In this document: one piece after another, positions 1-7,836 of the stretch
How positions within the stretch are numbered: the stretch's first letter is position 1
Layout of the letters: each line of letters starts with the position of its first letter
Source of the DNA: JBLINH01 sp047639165
GTDB taxonomy: Bacteria > Patescibacteriota > Minisyncoccia > Phycocordibacterales > JAACPR01
Direction: 5' to 3'
Length of the DNA stretch: 29,834 bases
Assembly (NCBI GenBank): GCA_047639165.1
Contig: JBLINH010000008.1
Coordinates: 1 to 29,834, forward strand
The notes under the pieces: generated by a model
What the model saw: the letters and a program-made list of their open reading frames with translations, nothing else
What the model was told of the DNA's origin: nothing
The model's database searches: none
Translations under genes and position numbers: made by a program

Positions 1-1
1 G

Positions 2-196
2 TTGGCGAACACCTACATCGCCACTGGGGAAAAGTCCAAGGTAAAAGGTGGCGCATACTCTCTAAATTCATACGTTTCTGTAGGTGCAGAAGCCAAAATA
101 GAACCGGCTACTCCACCAACAGGGACCACTCCTCCACCAGCGGAAATGATTCCTCCACCAGTGGAAAGGATTCTGTATTTTCTTGTACCCAGATAA
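2..196 (+). CDS. C-terminal end of a probable secreted or surface protein (5' partial)
   Basis: The frame is open from the left edge and stops at TAA 194-196, so only about the last 64 residues are visible and any start lies outside the window. The visible part has two short alternating segments (YIATGEKSKVKGG and YVSVGAEAKIE) with the rhythm of a beta-solenoid rung, of the kind found in ice-binding-like or polymer-forming surface proteins. A proline-rich tail with TPPTG, TPPPAE and IPPPVE follows. The opposite strand is also open across this stretch but would encode a glycine-rich mirror of the proline tail. The ORF ends about 30 bp before an insertion-sequence end, so the last residues may be altered by that insertion. 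The family is not recognised; the solenoid idea is weak inference. Confidence 0.45.
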   Translation: MANTYIATGEKSKVKGGAYSLNSYVSVGAEAKIEPATPPTGTTPPPAEMIPPPVERILYFLVPR

Positions 197-224
197 AAGG
201 GTCCTGACCCACGCGTGTCCGGTT

Positions 225-237
225 TAAAACCCTTACA
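225..237. repeat. Left terminal inverted repeat candidate
   Basis: TAAAACCCTTACA, perfectly complementary to 1454-1466. A 13-bp match between these two short flanking regions is unlikely by chance, though the A/T-rich part reduces its weight. Confidence 0.5.
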
Positions 238-341
238 AACCGAGGCTCTCTTGCTCACTCTTGACATCGGTATGTAACGAACCTTCCGAAAACAGCTCTG
301 CTAAGGGCTTTTCGGCATAAGGTACACAAACGTAGGCTTTT

Positions 342-1326
342 TTAAAGAACATATTTAAACTTTTCTTCTGTAGGAGCAACACTCGAAGCAAGTAATATGG
401 AATGAAGAACTTTTTGTTTTTGTAGTTTTGATAACCCTCTGTGTATAGAAGTAACTCTGTTAATGTTAGAAAAGTGTCCTTCAATTGAATTGGTAGTTCT
501 ACTAATCTTTTTGTTTTGTTTGAAGGTGAAAAGGAATGGTTCAAATCTAACCAAACTCTTTAAAGCAGATCTAACTCCATCATGTTTGTAACTACTTTCT
601 TCCGATAATGGATGAATAGTCTCCTCATTTAAAAAGTCTCTGTATATTTCAATAAATTGTTTCGATCTGTTTCTGAAAGTTTCTTGATCCGTATCTTTCA
701 GTGTTCTCACTAAAGAAAGGAGTACTACACCTGCTTTTGTTTGAGGGTTTCGTGTTGTTCCTTTGATGACAAGTCTCTCCATGTGTACATGACACATTTG
801 GAATGGAGTACAAGAAAACGCTTGCCTAATACCACCAAATCCATCTCCTGTGACTGATTTGATGGTATATCCAAGACTTTCTAAGTAATCTCTTCCTTCT
901 CTGTACACAGAGATTGTTTCAGCCTTTGTGAATGTCCACCAAAGGTTCTCTTTGTTTCTAGGATCACGAAAGACAACAAGACACCAACTTGTTTGTTCTT
1001 TTCTTTCTCCGAAGTATGTACCATCCACGACAAGGTTAATTGTTCTAGGAAAATGAGTCTTTGTTGGTACGGTATATGTATTTAAATATTCTTTAACTAT
1101 CCTCTTGTCTACTTCATAGTCTCTAGATAGTTCTCTAATCGTTTGTTTTCCAAAAACATAGTCTTTCCAAATCTTCTTTTGGAGTATTGTTTTGTTTCTT
1201 CTTTTTGCACTAAACTTCTTGTTACACTCTTTGTATTTGTATGTCTGAACACCTCTCAATATTCCTTTCTTAATTGTTTTAGTTGAATTGCATTCCGGAC
1301 ACTTTCTACTGTTTTTTTAAATTCAT
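342..1326 (-). CDS. IS256-like transposase with N-terminal zinc ribbon, apparently frameshifted near its start
   Basis: DDE transposase that would cut and join the ends of the surrounding IS. The main frame is intact from 1316 to the stop at 342. In order it shows a zinc ribbon (CPEC at about 1290-1300, then CNKKF after KYKEC), an HTH-like segment (TIRELSRDYEVDKRIVKEYL), then the catalytic core: DGTYFG, TGDGFGGIRQAF, the CHVHMERLV cysteine/histidine motif and NSIEGHFSNINR carrying the acidic residue. The first usable start in this frame is TTG at 1259, which would delete the first half of the zinc ribbon. The only ATG upstream (1326) is in another frame and meets TAG after six codons. Losing one A from the A7 run at 1312-1318 would join that ATG to the zinc-ribbon frame. 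This is either inactivating decay or transcriptional slippage. The C-terminus looks complete. Confidence 0.8.
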
Positions 1327-1453
1327 ATTTAAAAAGTATCTAAAGTATGGCTTAACTGCAAGTTAAATTGTTTGTTTTAGGCCGTCAATTCCATTCTGAA
1401 TCCGAACACCCTTAAATACTAAATTGAATACAGAAATCATCTTTTACCCAAAG

Positions 1454-1466
1454 TGTAAGGGTTTTA
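1454..1466. repeat. Right terminal inverted repeat candidate
   Basis: Complement of 225-237. It lies within the open frame that leads into the IS30-like remnant. Confidence 0.5.
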
Positions 1467-2039
1467 TCTCAGTGTCTACTAAATGGGTTACGGATCAACG
1501 AAGAACGGTTTTGTATAGAAAAGATATTAAAAGCGGATAAAAGATTAAGTGATATTGGAAATACTTTGGGACGATGAAAATCAACAATATCTAAGGGAGT
1601 TAAGGCAAATAGCGGTAGAGATAGCTATTGTGCAAAGAAAGCTATACATCGTGCATATTTAAAGCAATATAGAAAGAAGAGTAATTGCAACAAAGTGGCT
1701 CTCGACGGGCAATTAACAAGATTTGTGGAAAGGAAACTTCAGAAAGGATGTTCACCTAGTGTCATATCCTCATGTCTTAGAAAACAATCAGGTTAAAGTA
1801 ATGAGAGTGAGAAGAGTATTAGAAAGTTCATGTATAAAAGACATGGATTAGAGAGATTCTTGTTTTGGAATAGGAATAATAAGAAAAGTGGAAGGAGAAG
1901 AGATAATAAGATATATCTTGTCGACACTGACAGAAAGTTCATCGAAACACAGCCCGTTGAAGCTATTTACGAGTATGGTCATTGGGAAATGGACTTCATA
2001 GTATCAACTCCAAAGTGCTTGGTCACAAACTTCCAGTGA
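1455..2039 (+). pseudogene. Degenerate IS30-family transposase
   Basis: Reading one frame through two internal stops recovers an IS30-type N-terminal half. It starts with INEERFCIEKILK and RLSDIGNTLGR, then TGA at 1575-1577, then KSTISKGVKANSG, which together form the typical IS30 HTH. SYCAKKAIHRAYLK and GCSPSVISSCL follow, a TAA interrupts soon after, and the frame resumes to GHWEMDFIVS, the place of the first catalytic Asp (usually GDWEGD). Homology stops there; the remaining DDE residues are missing and a stop follows at 2037-2039. The 5' end is cut by the neighbouring IS. A non-functional relic. The first internal TGA does not imply recoding, because intact genes in the window end with TGA. 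Confidence 0.8.
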
Positions 2040-2238
2040 ACGAGATGCTTCCGCTCAGAATTCTCTCATATGCCCCAGCAACCTGCCGCTTTGATTATCG
2101 ATGGTTTTGTTGGAGGAGTTAAAACAGTTACGTTTTTAGTAGAATTTGGAGTCCTCCATATCAAATGGCATCTAGTATGTCATATCTGGCACAATTGCTA
2201 ATTTATTTACAAGTCTTGTAGTTTAATGTTTTTTCTAA
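2040..2238. other. Intergenic, no gene recognised
   Basis: About 200 bp between the IS30-like remnant and the next minus-strand gene. All frames are broken. No transposase continuation, tRNA or strong hairpin was found; it may be eroded IS sequence. Confidence 0.5.
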
Positions 2239-2508
2239 TTACCACTTTTTTCGGTTCTTTTTTATCTTAAAAGATTTTTCGTCAGTTTTTTCTTCGGCTT
2301 CTTTATTAAAAGTAATTTCTATTTTATTTACCTCTTTAACGATTCCAACATAACTGCCGCGTTGTTCTCCATTATCAATACCCTTAAATTCTATCTTACA
2401 CCATTTGCAATGGTCTGGGCTAATAGACTCATCAGAATTTAGATGCATAAGTGACTGAGCTTTACATTCGTTGCAATCTATCGTGTAGACTCCAGGTTTT
2501 TTAAGCAT
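2239..2508 (-). CDS. Small zinc-ribbon protein, unknown function
   Basis: An 89-residue protein with two paired-cysteine knuckles, CNEC near residue 12 and CKWC near residue 34, spaced as in a treble-clef or zinc-ribbon fold, then a Lys/Glu-rich tail ending KKNRKKW. It probably binds one zinc and perhaps nucleic acid or protein. It follows the 734-aa phage-like gene on the same strand with a gap of 23 bp, so the two are probably cotranscribed. A TATATA hexamer lies about 6 nt before the ATG. The family is not recognised; small zinc ribbons like this are frequent in phage and accessory DNA. Confidence 0.6.
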   Translation of the reverse strand: MLKKPGVYTIDCNECKAQSLMHLNSDESISPDHCKWCKIEFKGIDNGEQRGSYVGIVKEVNKIEITFNKEAEEKTDEKSFKIKKNRKKW

Positions 2509-2531
2509 ATTATTTATATATTAACTTATAA

Positions 2532-4736
2532 TTAAGCATCTGAGGTACGGATCGCTGTAGCTGAACCACCACTTGAAGTCATCGTTACCGTTGACTCAAA
2601 GGTTTTAATTCCTACTGAGTCTCCTGCTGTTCCACCGTCTCGTACTCGTACGAATAGGTTTCTATTTGCTGAGTAAACTGTGGTGAAGGATTCTGTAGTA
2701 GCATCAGCAAGTTCGTCTTTGTACCCAATGTACACGTTCCTTCCTAGTGCGCCTGCACCTCCTGTAGCGTTTACTGAGTTGAAGTTATCTTCTGTGTCCC
2801 CTGGGTTCGATATTGTAAAAGTAGAAGTTAAATAAGAAGTGTAGAGAAGTCGTCTGTAGAATCCGTTATTGTCTTGAACTCGTACAACACCTGATGCTGG
2901 TGTGTCTGTAGGGATTACTTCGTTTACTACCACTGATGTAATAGCATCTGCTGAAAGTGTAGTTAATAGTGAGAGTTGTCGTTTGTTAGTGTCAGAATTA
3001 ACTGATCCGTTTATAGCTGCTGTTACAGCACCAACTGTGATTACCGCATTATCTGCGGTGGCACCAGTCGGTAGAGAGCCTGTAATTGCCTCTGAACAAA
3101 TCATGTATCCTGTTGTGCCTTGGTCTACAATCTCTGCAAGGAGGGCTGTAGCTGTTGCAGCGCCACTAAATGTTAGGGTGTCTTCTAAGGCGAATGTGCC
3201 TCCTGCTTCTGTGTCGTAGGCGAATCTCAAGCCTCTCTGTGTAACTGTTACATAATCCTCTCCACTTACTAAACCACCGACAGAAACGGTCACGTTGTTT
3301 GGTGGAGTAATCTGTGCGTTGTCTAGATCAAACAGAATGTCAGACGCCGTAAGGTCTCCTGAGTCGATACCAATTCCGTACCCACCAATGATTGAAGAAC
3401 CTGTTGATGCTCCAATGAAAGGCTTAGTGATAAGTGATTCTCGGTCAGTTATTGTTATGTTTACAGTTGCTGTAGTTGCTGGGGTGGCAACACTGGCAAT
3501 AACCTGATTGTCTGTTGGGGCCACGCCCGTAAGAAGCTGTATCCACATCTGCGTAGGAGCGTTTACATTATCGATTGCAAGCAGTTGTCCTGTACCTCCT
3601 GTCCAACTAACAGCTCCAAATGCTGAGAAGTCGACAGTAGTAACTGGTGTGTCTACTGCAATATCCAAAGTAATACCCCTGAATAGCTCTCCATTCAATC
3701 CATAAAGAGAAGCGTCTGAGCTTTGTCGTGTAACCCACTTAGCCCATTCGTACAGGTCGTTGATTGTAGGGGATGCTGGAGTTGTGAAACCTCCAATATC
3801 CCATCGTGAGTAGTATTCTTCGTTAACTGTGCTGAGGTCAACATCTTGAGTGTTATCAAATCCTACGTTATCGTTCACGAATTGGTCATATGTTTGAATA
3901 AGAGAGCCTGACGTACCGTTGTTTAGGTCAGTAGCGTCTGAGAGAGCAAGAACGTTGTTACCTCTAGAGGAACCGTTAATCTTGAACTCCCCGTATGTAT
4001 TTCCATACCTTCGAGCGGTACCAAGCAATCGTCGTCCGTCAATGTCTACTCCTGCAGTTCGTGTCCGGACCATAAATCGAGCCGAGATACCAGCTGCTGA
4101 GTTTGAGTTTAGCGCTGCACCAATAAGGTATGTATCTGTGCTATCCCATGTGTGGTCAGTGCCGTTGTCATCGTACATATCTGCTGTGACAACCGTTGCT
4201 GAGTTTGTGGAGATAATTCCCTGTGCTCCTGTTGTAGTGTTGTAGATTGTATAACCAATGTATTCGTCAATAGTAAATGATGCGCCCGTGTCGGTCATCG
4301 TAGCGGCTGCTGTACTTGAGGTGTCAGAACCTCCTATACTTGTGTTCCAGTAGTCATTGGTTATAAGTGCACCATTTTGTATAATTTGAATTTGTACAGA
4401 ACCGTTACCGAAGTTCACAATACCATCGTAAATCTCGGCACCACCAGTTTGAATTATAGAACCATCGTAAAGGTGTTCGGCTGCTGTTGCATCAATATTG
4501 TACGGTTGGTTAAGTGTAACAATGTTGTCAGTTGAACGGTCAGACGGTGTATTGTCTGTGATGTCCAGCTCATCATCACTCCCCGCAGAGCTGGCGTCAT
4601 CAGCAAGAGCACTCCAAGCCCTGTGGGCTTCGATTACTGTTGCGTATGATGGCGCTACCCCATTGTGGGCATTACCTAGATAACGGATATCTCCTGTTGC
4701 CCTATCTATTGTCCAATCTGCTGCTACGTATGCCAT
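2532..4736 (-). CDS. Phage tail-like structural or surface protein
   Basis: A 734-residue acidic protein rich in Thr, Ser, Ala, Asp and Gly with almost no Cys or Lys, typical of beta-rich fibre or tail proteins. The N-terminus (AYVAADWTIDRATGDIRYLG) followed by EAHRAWSALADD resembles the opening of large structural proteins in marine and uncultured tailed phages, where a parallel-beta or fibre body follows a short head. There is no signal peptide or membrane segment. It ends TMTSSGGSATAIRTSDA without an anchor. The ATG at 4736 has GGAG only about 22 nt upstream. It lies between a Tat-like repeat protein and a zinc-ribbon gene, all on the minus strand. Role inferred from composition and remembered resemblance; it could be a prophage remnant, a tail-like particle component or a captured adhesin. 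No capsid, portal or terminase gene is in the window. Confidence 0.6.
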   Translation of the reverse strand: MAYVAADWTIDRATGDIRYLGNAHNGVAPSYATVIEAHRAWSALADDASSAGSDDELDITDNTPSDRSTDNIVTLNQPYNIDATAAEHLYDGSIIQTGGAEIYDGIVNFGNGSVQIQIIQNGALITNDYWNTSIGGSDTSSTAAATMTDTGASFTIDEYIGYTIYNTTTGAQGIISTNSATVVTADMYDDNGTDHTWDSTDTYLIGAALNSNSAAGISARFMVRTRTAGVDIDGRRLLGTARRYGNTYGEFKINGSSRGNNVLALSDATDLNNGTSGSLIQTYDQFVNDNVGFDNTQDVDLSTVNEEYYSRWDIGGFTTPASPTINDLYEWAKWVTRQSSDASLYGLNGELFRGITLDIAVDTPVTTVDFSAFGAVSWTGGTGQLLAIDNVNAPTQMWIQLLTGVAPTDNQVIASVATPATTATVNITITDRESLITKPFIGASTGSSIIGGYGIGIDSGDLTASDILFDLDNAQITPPNNVTVSVGGLVSGEDYVTVTQRGLRFAYDTEAGGTFALEDTLTFSGAATATALLAEIVDQGTTGYMICSEAITGSLPTGATADNAVITVGAVTAAINGSVNSDTNKRQLSLLTTLSADAITSVVVNEVIPTDTPASGVVRVQDNNGFYRRLLYTSYLTSTFTISNPGDTEDNFNSVNATGGAGALGRNVYIGYKDELADATTESFTTVYSANRNLFVRVRDGGTAGDSVGIKTFESTVTMTSSGGSATAIRTSDA

Positions 4737-4884
4737 GTGTTTCTTGTTTACTAATAACTTCTCCTTTTTATAATTTCATACCCCTAAACTTTTTTTAGAC
4801 TATGTATATTAAAGTATAAACTAATTATAATATATTTTTTATTGTTTTGTCTATACTGTGGATAACTCTACGATATTTTATTTA
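4737..4884. other. A/T-rich spacer between two minus-strand phage-like genes
   Basis: 148 bp, very A/T rich. It contains TATAAA at about 4767-4772 in minus orientation, followed by a GGAG motif 5' of the 734-aa gene, so a separate promoter is plausible. No clear terminator hairpin. Confidence 0.35.
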
Positions 4885-6060
4885 TTATGAATAAGTTAAA
4901 GAAGCATAATTATCCCAAACTTGATCAAAAACTCCCGTACCAGCCCACAAGATAATAATACCAGTAGTGCTGTCGACTTTTTTTACACGCCATGATGTGG
5001 CAGAAGTTGCTGTCCCAATAGTCGCTTCCCCTATATAATCGATGTCACCAACTGTTGCTAGACGAAGAGAAAATTTGAATCCACCGAAAGAGATTGTTTG
5101 CAGTGTTGTCTCTGTTGAAGCAGTTGTTGGCAGAGCTGAACTCAAGACATCAACCTGAACATGTCGGTCACCATCTACCAGAGCGCTTTTGGCCACATCT
5201 CCAGAATCACTAAAACTACTGGTACCGGCACCAGAGACACCAGCAATCTTGACTTCTACGGCCCCAGCATCAAAAGTTAAATCTGTCGTCTTCAAAACTT
5301 GGTCTAATGTTTCTTCGGTGGCAGGATTTATTCTTGTGTTGGTTGAATCCTTGACACCAACTACTCCAGTTGTCGGTGAACTACCCATTATAAAAGCTGA
5401 AGCTTTTTTGGGTAAAAGTTGGGAAGCAACCACACCAGCACTAGCAAAACCTGCTACTTTTAAAAATTTGCGTTTACCATTATCATTAACTTTAGGTTGT
5501 TCCGAATCCGTTGATTGAGAAGAAGTAGTATCTGTTATATTTTCTGTGCCAGAAAGAGAGTTAATCTCATTAATTGATTTTCGTACCAATACAAAAGAAT
5601 CTGTATTTGGTAAAAATATAGGAGAACTAGATTTTGTGCCTTTGCCAGAAAGAGAGTTAATCTCATTAATTGATTTTCGTACCAATACAAAAGAATCTGT
5701 ATTTGGTGAAAATATAGGAGAACTAGATTTTGTGCCTTTGTCAGAAAGAGAGTTAATCTCATTAATTGATTTTCGTACTAATACAAAAGAATCTGTATTT
5801 GGTGAAAATATAGGAGAACTAGATTTTGTGCCTTTGTCAGAAAGAGAGTTAATCTCATTAATTGATTTTCGTACCAATACAAAAGAATCTGTATTTGGTG
5901 AAAATATAGGAGAACTAGATTTTGTGCCTTTGTCAGAAAGAGAGTTAATCTCATTAATTGATTTTCGTACCAATACAAAAGAATCTGTATTTGGTGAAAA
6001 TATAGGAGAACTAGATTTTGTGCCCTTCCTTTGTGTTAATTCTGTATTTGGTAAAAACAT
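4885..6060 (-). CDS. Repeat-extended protein with internal Tat-like signal and phage-like C-terminal domain
   Basis: 391 residues in three parts. Residues 1-171 are a short lead (MFLPNTELTQRK) plus five nearly identical 32-residue repeats with SSSPIF, PNTDSFVLVRKS and INEINSL. Residues 196-222 look like a Tat signal: KRKFLK, a hydrophobic run (VAGFASAGVVASQLL), then KKASA as a likely cleavage site; the twin Arg is Lys-Arg, so it is a variant. After it comes a secreted part starting SPTTGVVGVKDSTNTRINPA and ending TSWRVKK, WAGTGVFDQVWDNYASLTYS. DSTNTRINPATEE and the YIGEATIGTA/DNYASLTY ending resemble phage structural proteins. A Tat signal normally sits at the N-terminus, so 195 residues ahead of it is odd. 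No Met lies between repeats and signal, so a later start is not obvious. An extended -10 (TGATACAAT) lies upstream. Confidence 0.65.
   Translation of the reverse strand: MFLPNTELTQRKGTKSSSPIFSPNTDSFVLVRKSINEINSLSDKGTKSSSPIFSPNTDSFVLVRKSINEINSLSDKGTKSSSPIFSPNTDSFVLVRKSINEINSLSDKGTKSSSPIFSPNTDSFVLVRKSINEINSLSGKGTKSSSPIFLPNTDSFVLVRKSINEINSLSGTENITDTTSSQSTDSEQPKVNDNGKRKFLKVAGFASAGVVASQLLPKKASAFIMGSSPTTGVVGVKDSTNTRINPATEETLDQVLKTTDLTFDAGAVEVKIAGVSGAGTSSFSDSGDVAKSALVDGDRHVQVDVLSSALPTTASTETTLQTISFGGFKFSLRLATVGDIDYIGEATIGTATSATSWRVKKVDSTTGIIILWAGTGVFDQVWDNYASLTYS
5549..6024. repeat. Five tandem copies of a 96-bp unit inside a gene
   Basis: Copies begin (at AGAAAG on the plus strand) at 5551, 5647, 5743, 5839 and 5935, exactly 96 bp apart, and differ by only a few bases, for example GGTAAAAAT against GGTGAAAAT and CCAGAAAG against TCAGAAAG. 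A partial sixth copy (TCTGTATTTGGTAAAAA) follows at about 6040-6057. As 96 is divisible by three, copy-number changes keep the frame. Near identity at DNA level points to recent expansion. Confidence 0.95.
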
Positions 6061-6080
6061 ATTGATGATGCCCCAATTTA

Positions 6081-6089
6081 ATTGTATCA
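6081..6089 (-). promoter_or_regulatory. Extended -10 promoter candidate for the repeat protein gene
   Basis: On the minus strand TGATACAAT (TGn plus a five-of-six match to TATAAT) lies about 20 nt before the ATG at 6060, predicting a leader of roughly 14 nt. Confidence 0.4.
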
Positions 6090-6189
6090 GATTTTAATGT
6101 GAAGTTAATGCAAAATATATAAAGTATGTACATAAAGTATGTGGCGTGAAGGGTTTGGTGTGTGGTATTATTTTACCATCAGAGGCGGG

Positions 6190-6194
6190 TGGAG
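6190..6194 (+). promoter_or_regulatory. Ribosome binding site deciding the dockerin start
   Basis: TGGAG about 11 nt before ATG 6206. One of the few GGAG sites placed near a start in this window; it supports the internal ATG over the upstream GTG. Confidence 0.45.
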
Positions 6195-6205
6195 AAAAAA
6201 AATTT

Positions 6206-7834
6206 ATGAGGAATTCTACATTATATTTTTATTTATTTTTATTTTTATTTTTTGTGTTTTTCAGTTTTTTTTCAATACCTGTCATATCTGCTAATACTTA
6301 TCAAACAATCGCTCCTGGTGATACCGTCACTGTGGGCGAATTCGTCTTTGATGATAATTTTGTCGCAACTACGACAGATTGCTGGGTGGGGATAAATAAT
6401 CCTCTTGATACGGTGATAGTGGCATCAACCACACTAATGACAGCAAATAATAATGGTTGGCATTATTATGATTATACTACGGCTGGGAATGCTCCTTCCG
6501 GTATTTGGCCTTCTGTTATTAGTTGCGGGACTGCACTAAATGGAGACTTGGTTATTGTAGATAAAAGTTTTATCGTTGATTGGTCAGTAGTTTCAACTAG
6601 CACAATTAAAGAGGTGGTAGATGAAAGTTTGACAGTTGCAACATCTTCCCTATCTGCTGCCATTGATGCGAACACCGCGGTCATTAATGCCAACACCGAC
6701 GCTACTGTTTTATCAGCTTCATCAAGTTTGATTGCCACACTTCCTTCTGCTGTCTGGTCATTTAGCGGTCGAACTCTAACTTCGTTTGGTACTTTAGTCG
6801 CTGATATTTCTTCATCTGTTTGGTCATCAGTTACACGAACCCTAACTGGTGCTGGACTTGATTCTGGCTCTTTGGCTACGGAATCTTACATTGATACAGC
6901 CACCTCAACACTTACTGCAGAAATCCAGAGTGGTTGGACTGTGACTTTGTCTGATTTTGAAGAGACTACTGTTAACACAGCTTACAAAGCGAAATTGCAG
7001 GTCCTAAATCATGCGACTACTCCAACTGATGCTGATTCCCTACCAACAGTAGTCATTACTGACTCAGTCGGAACGGTTCAAGTCCTAGCTGGTGTTATGA
7101 CCCAAGACTCAGATGGAACTTATAGTTATAGTTATAGTATTAGCGGTAGCGCCGTCGGTGGTGTTTGGGAGACGGAAGTTTCTACTGTCATTAATGGAGA
7201 GACCGTTAAACTAAATGATTACTGGAACCTTTCTAGTTCGCCAGCCGATATTCAAATAATTGAAATTACAGATAAGATTATACCGACGATAACCGCTAAT
7301 GTTAGAATTGACAACATGGGAACTTCGGCGAGCGATTTTTACTATGTGTACTGTATTGTAAGTAGTGCAGATAATTTATGTGGTGGAAACGATGATGTGG
7401 ATTCTGGATCAGATACTGCATTTATAAACGCGGGGAGCTTTATAAACCTGTCGTTGACTTTGGATGATGTGTTAACAACTGGGACTTACTGGTTTAAAGT
7501 CAAAACGCGAGCGTTAGCTGAAACCAATTGGGCAGCATCAACGGAACAATTTATAGCTGAATCTGATAGTGGTGGAGATGTTGGAGGAGGTGGTGGTGGA
7601 GGTGGTGGTGGAGGTGGTGGTGGAGGTGGTGGATCAGTCGTTCCACCACCAACCGGAGTTTGTACAGGAGCTGATTTTAATCACGACAGTAAAGTTAACT
7701 CCGTAGATTTCTCTATTCTGCTAGCATTTTGGCAACAACTGCCACCGTTTGCTAATCCTTGTGTTGATATAAACAAAGACAGTGAAGTAAGTTCTGTAGA
7801 CTTCTCAATCTTGCTGTATGAATGGAATAATTAA
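6206..7834 (+). CDS. Secreted dockerin type I protein with poly-Gly linker
   Basis: 542 residues from the ATG at 6206, preferred over the in-frame GTG at 6146 because it has GGAG upstream and puts the signal peptide (very hydrophobic LYFYLFLFLFFVFFSFF, then ISAN) at the N-terminus. The mature part is beta-rich, with two WS-RTLT motifs (AVWSFSGRTLTS, SVWSSVTRTLTG) and a CARDB-like stretch (IPTITANVRIDNMGTSASDF). A run of 17 glycines (residues about 460-476) leads to a C-terminal dockerin: two calcium loops, DFNHDSKVNSVD and DINKDSEVSSVD, each followed by FSILL, about 23 residues each with a proline-rich spacer. Dockerins bind cohesins with high affinity. The next two genes both encode membrane-anchored cohesins, so the protein is probably held on the cell surface by them. 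The function of the beta-rich region is not recognised. First gene of a three-gene operon. Confidence 0.85.
   Translation: MRNSTLYFYLFLFLFFVFFSFFSIPVISANTYQTIAPGDTVTVGEFVFDDNFVATTTDCWVGINNPLDTVIVASTTLMTANNNGWHYYDYTTAGNAPSGIWPSVISCGTALNGDLVIVDKSFIVDWSVVSTSTIKEVVDESLTVATSSLSAAIDANTAVINANTDATVLSASSSLIATLPSAVWSFSGRTLTSFGTLVADISSSVWSSVTRTLTGAGLDSGSLATESYIDTATSTLTAEIQSGWTVTLSDFEETTVNTAYKAKLQVLNHATTPTDADSLPTVVITDSVGTVQVLAGVMTQDSDGTYSYSYSISGSAVGGVWETEVSTVINGETVKLNDYWNLSSSPADIQIIEITDKIIPTITANVRIDNMGTSASDFYYVYCIVSSADNLCGGNDDVDSGSDTAFINAGSFINLSLTLDDVLTTGTYWFKVKTRALAETNWAASTEQFIAESDSGGDVGGGGGGGGGGGGGGGGGSVVPPPTGVCTGADFNHDSKVNSVDFSILLAFWQQLPPFANPCVDINKDSEVSSVDFSILLYEWNN
7583..7633 (+). repeat. GGN microsatellite encoding 17 glycines
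   Basis: Seventeen consecutive Gly codons, mostly an iterated GGAGGTGGTGGT 12-bp unit, form a flexible linker before the dockerin. The regular DNA unit can slip, but gain or loss of units keeps the frame. Confidence 0.95.
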
Positions 7835-7836
7835 TT

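Larger units (their letters stand above)
225..1466 (-). mobile_element. IS256-like insertion sequence with 13-bp terminal inverted repeats
   Basis: A 13-bp perfect inverted repeat (TAAAACCCTTACA at 225-237, its complement at 1454-1466) brackets a single transposase gene. Total length is about 1.24 kb, normal for a one-gene IS. A second, imperfect pair (GTGTCCGGTTT at 215-225 against GTGTTCGGATT read on minus at 1409-1399) could be the true ends instead. No convincing target-site duplication is seen; GTGTC at 215-219 and 1472-1476 is only a weak candidate. The right end abuts an IS30-like remnant, so the element probably landed in or beside an older IS. Confidence 0.55.

Noticed and set aside
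13..267. 84-codon minus ORF opposite the first gene
   Set aside because: It mirrors the proline-rich tail as a Gly-rich stretch, lacks family features and crosses into the IS end; the plus frame looks more like a real C-terminus.
1575..1577. TGA recoding (code 25) suggested by in-frame TGA in the IS30-like gene
   Set aside because: The frame also has TAA and is truncated; intact genes end in TGA (8749-8751, 10881-10883).
2902..4683. Several 60-110 codon plus ORFs
   Set aside because: They are shadows of the 734-aa minus gene, whose biased composition keeps the other strand open.
5549..6024. Possible CRISPR array
   Set aside because: Units are directly adjacent with no unique spacers and lie within a coding frame.
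5546..6097. 183-codon plus ORF over the 96-bp repeats
   Set aside because: Explained by a stop-free multiple-of-three repeat; the minus frame carries a recognisable signal and secreted domain beyond the array.
6146..6205. GTG start for the dockerin protein
   Set aside because: It would put 20 residues before the signal peptide; ATG 6206 has GGAG upstream.
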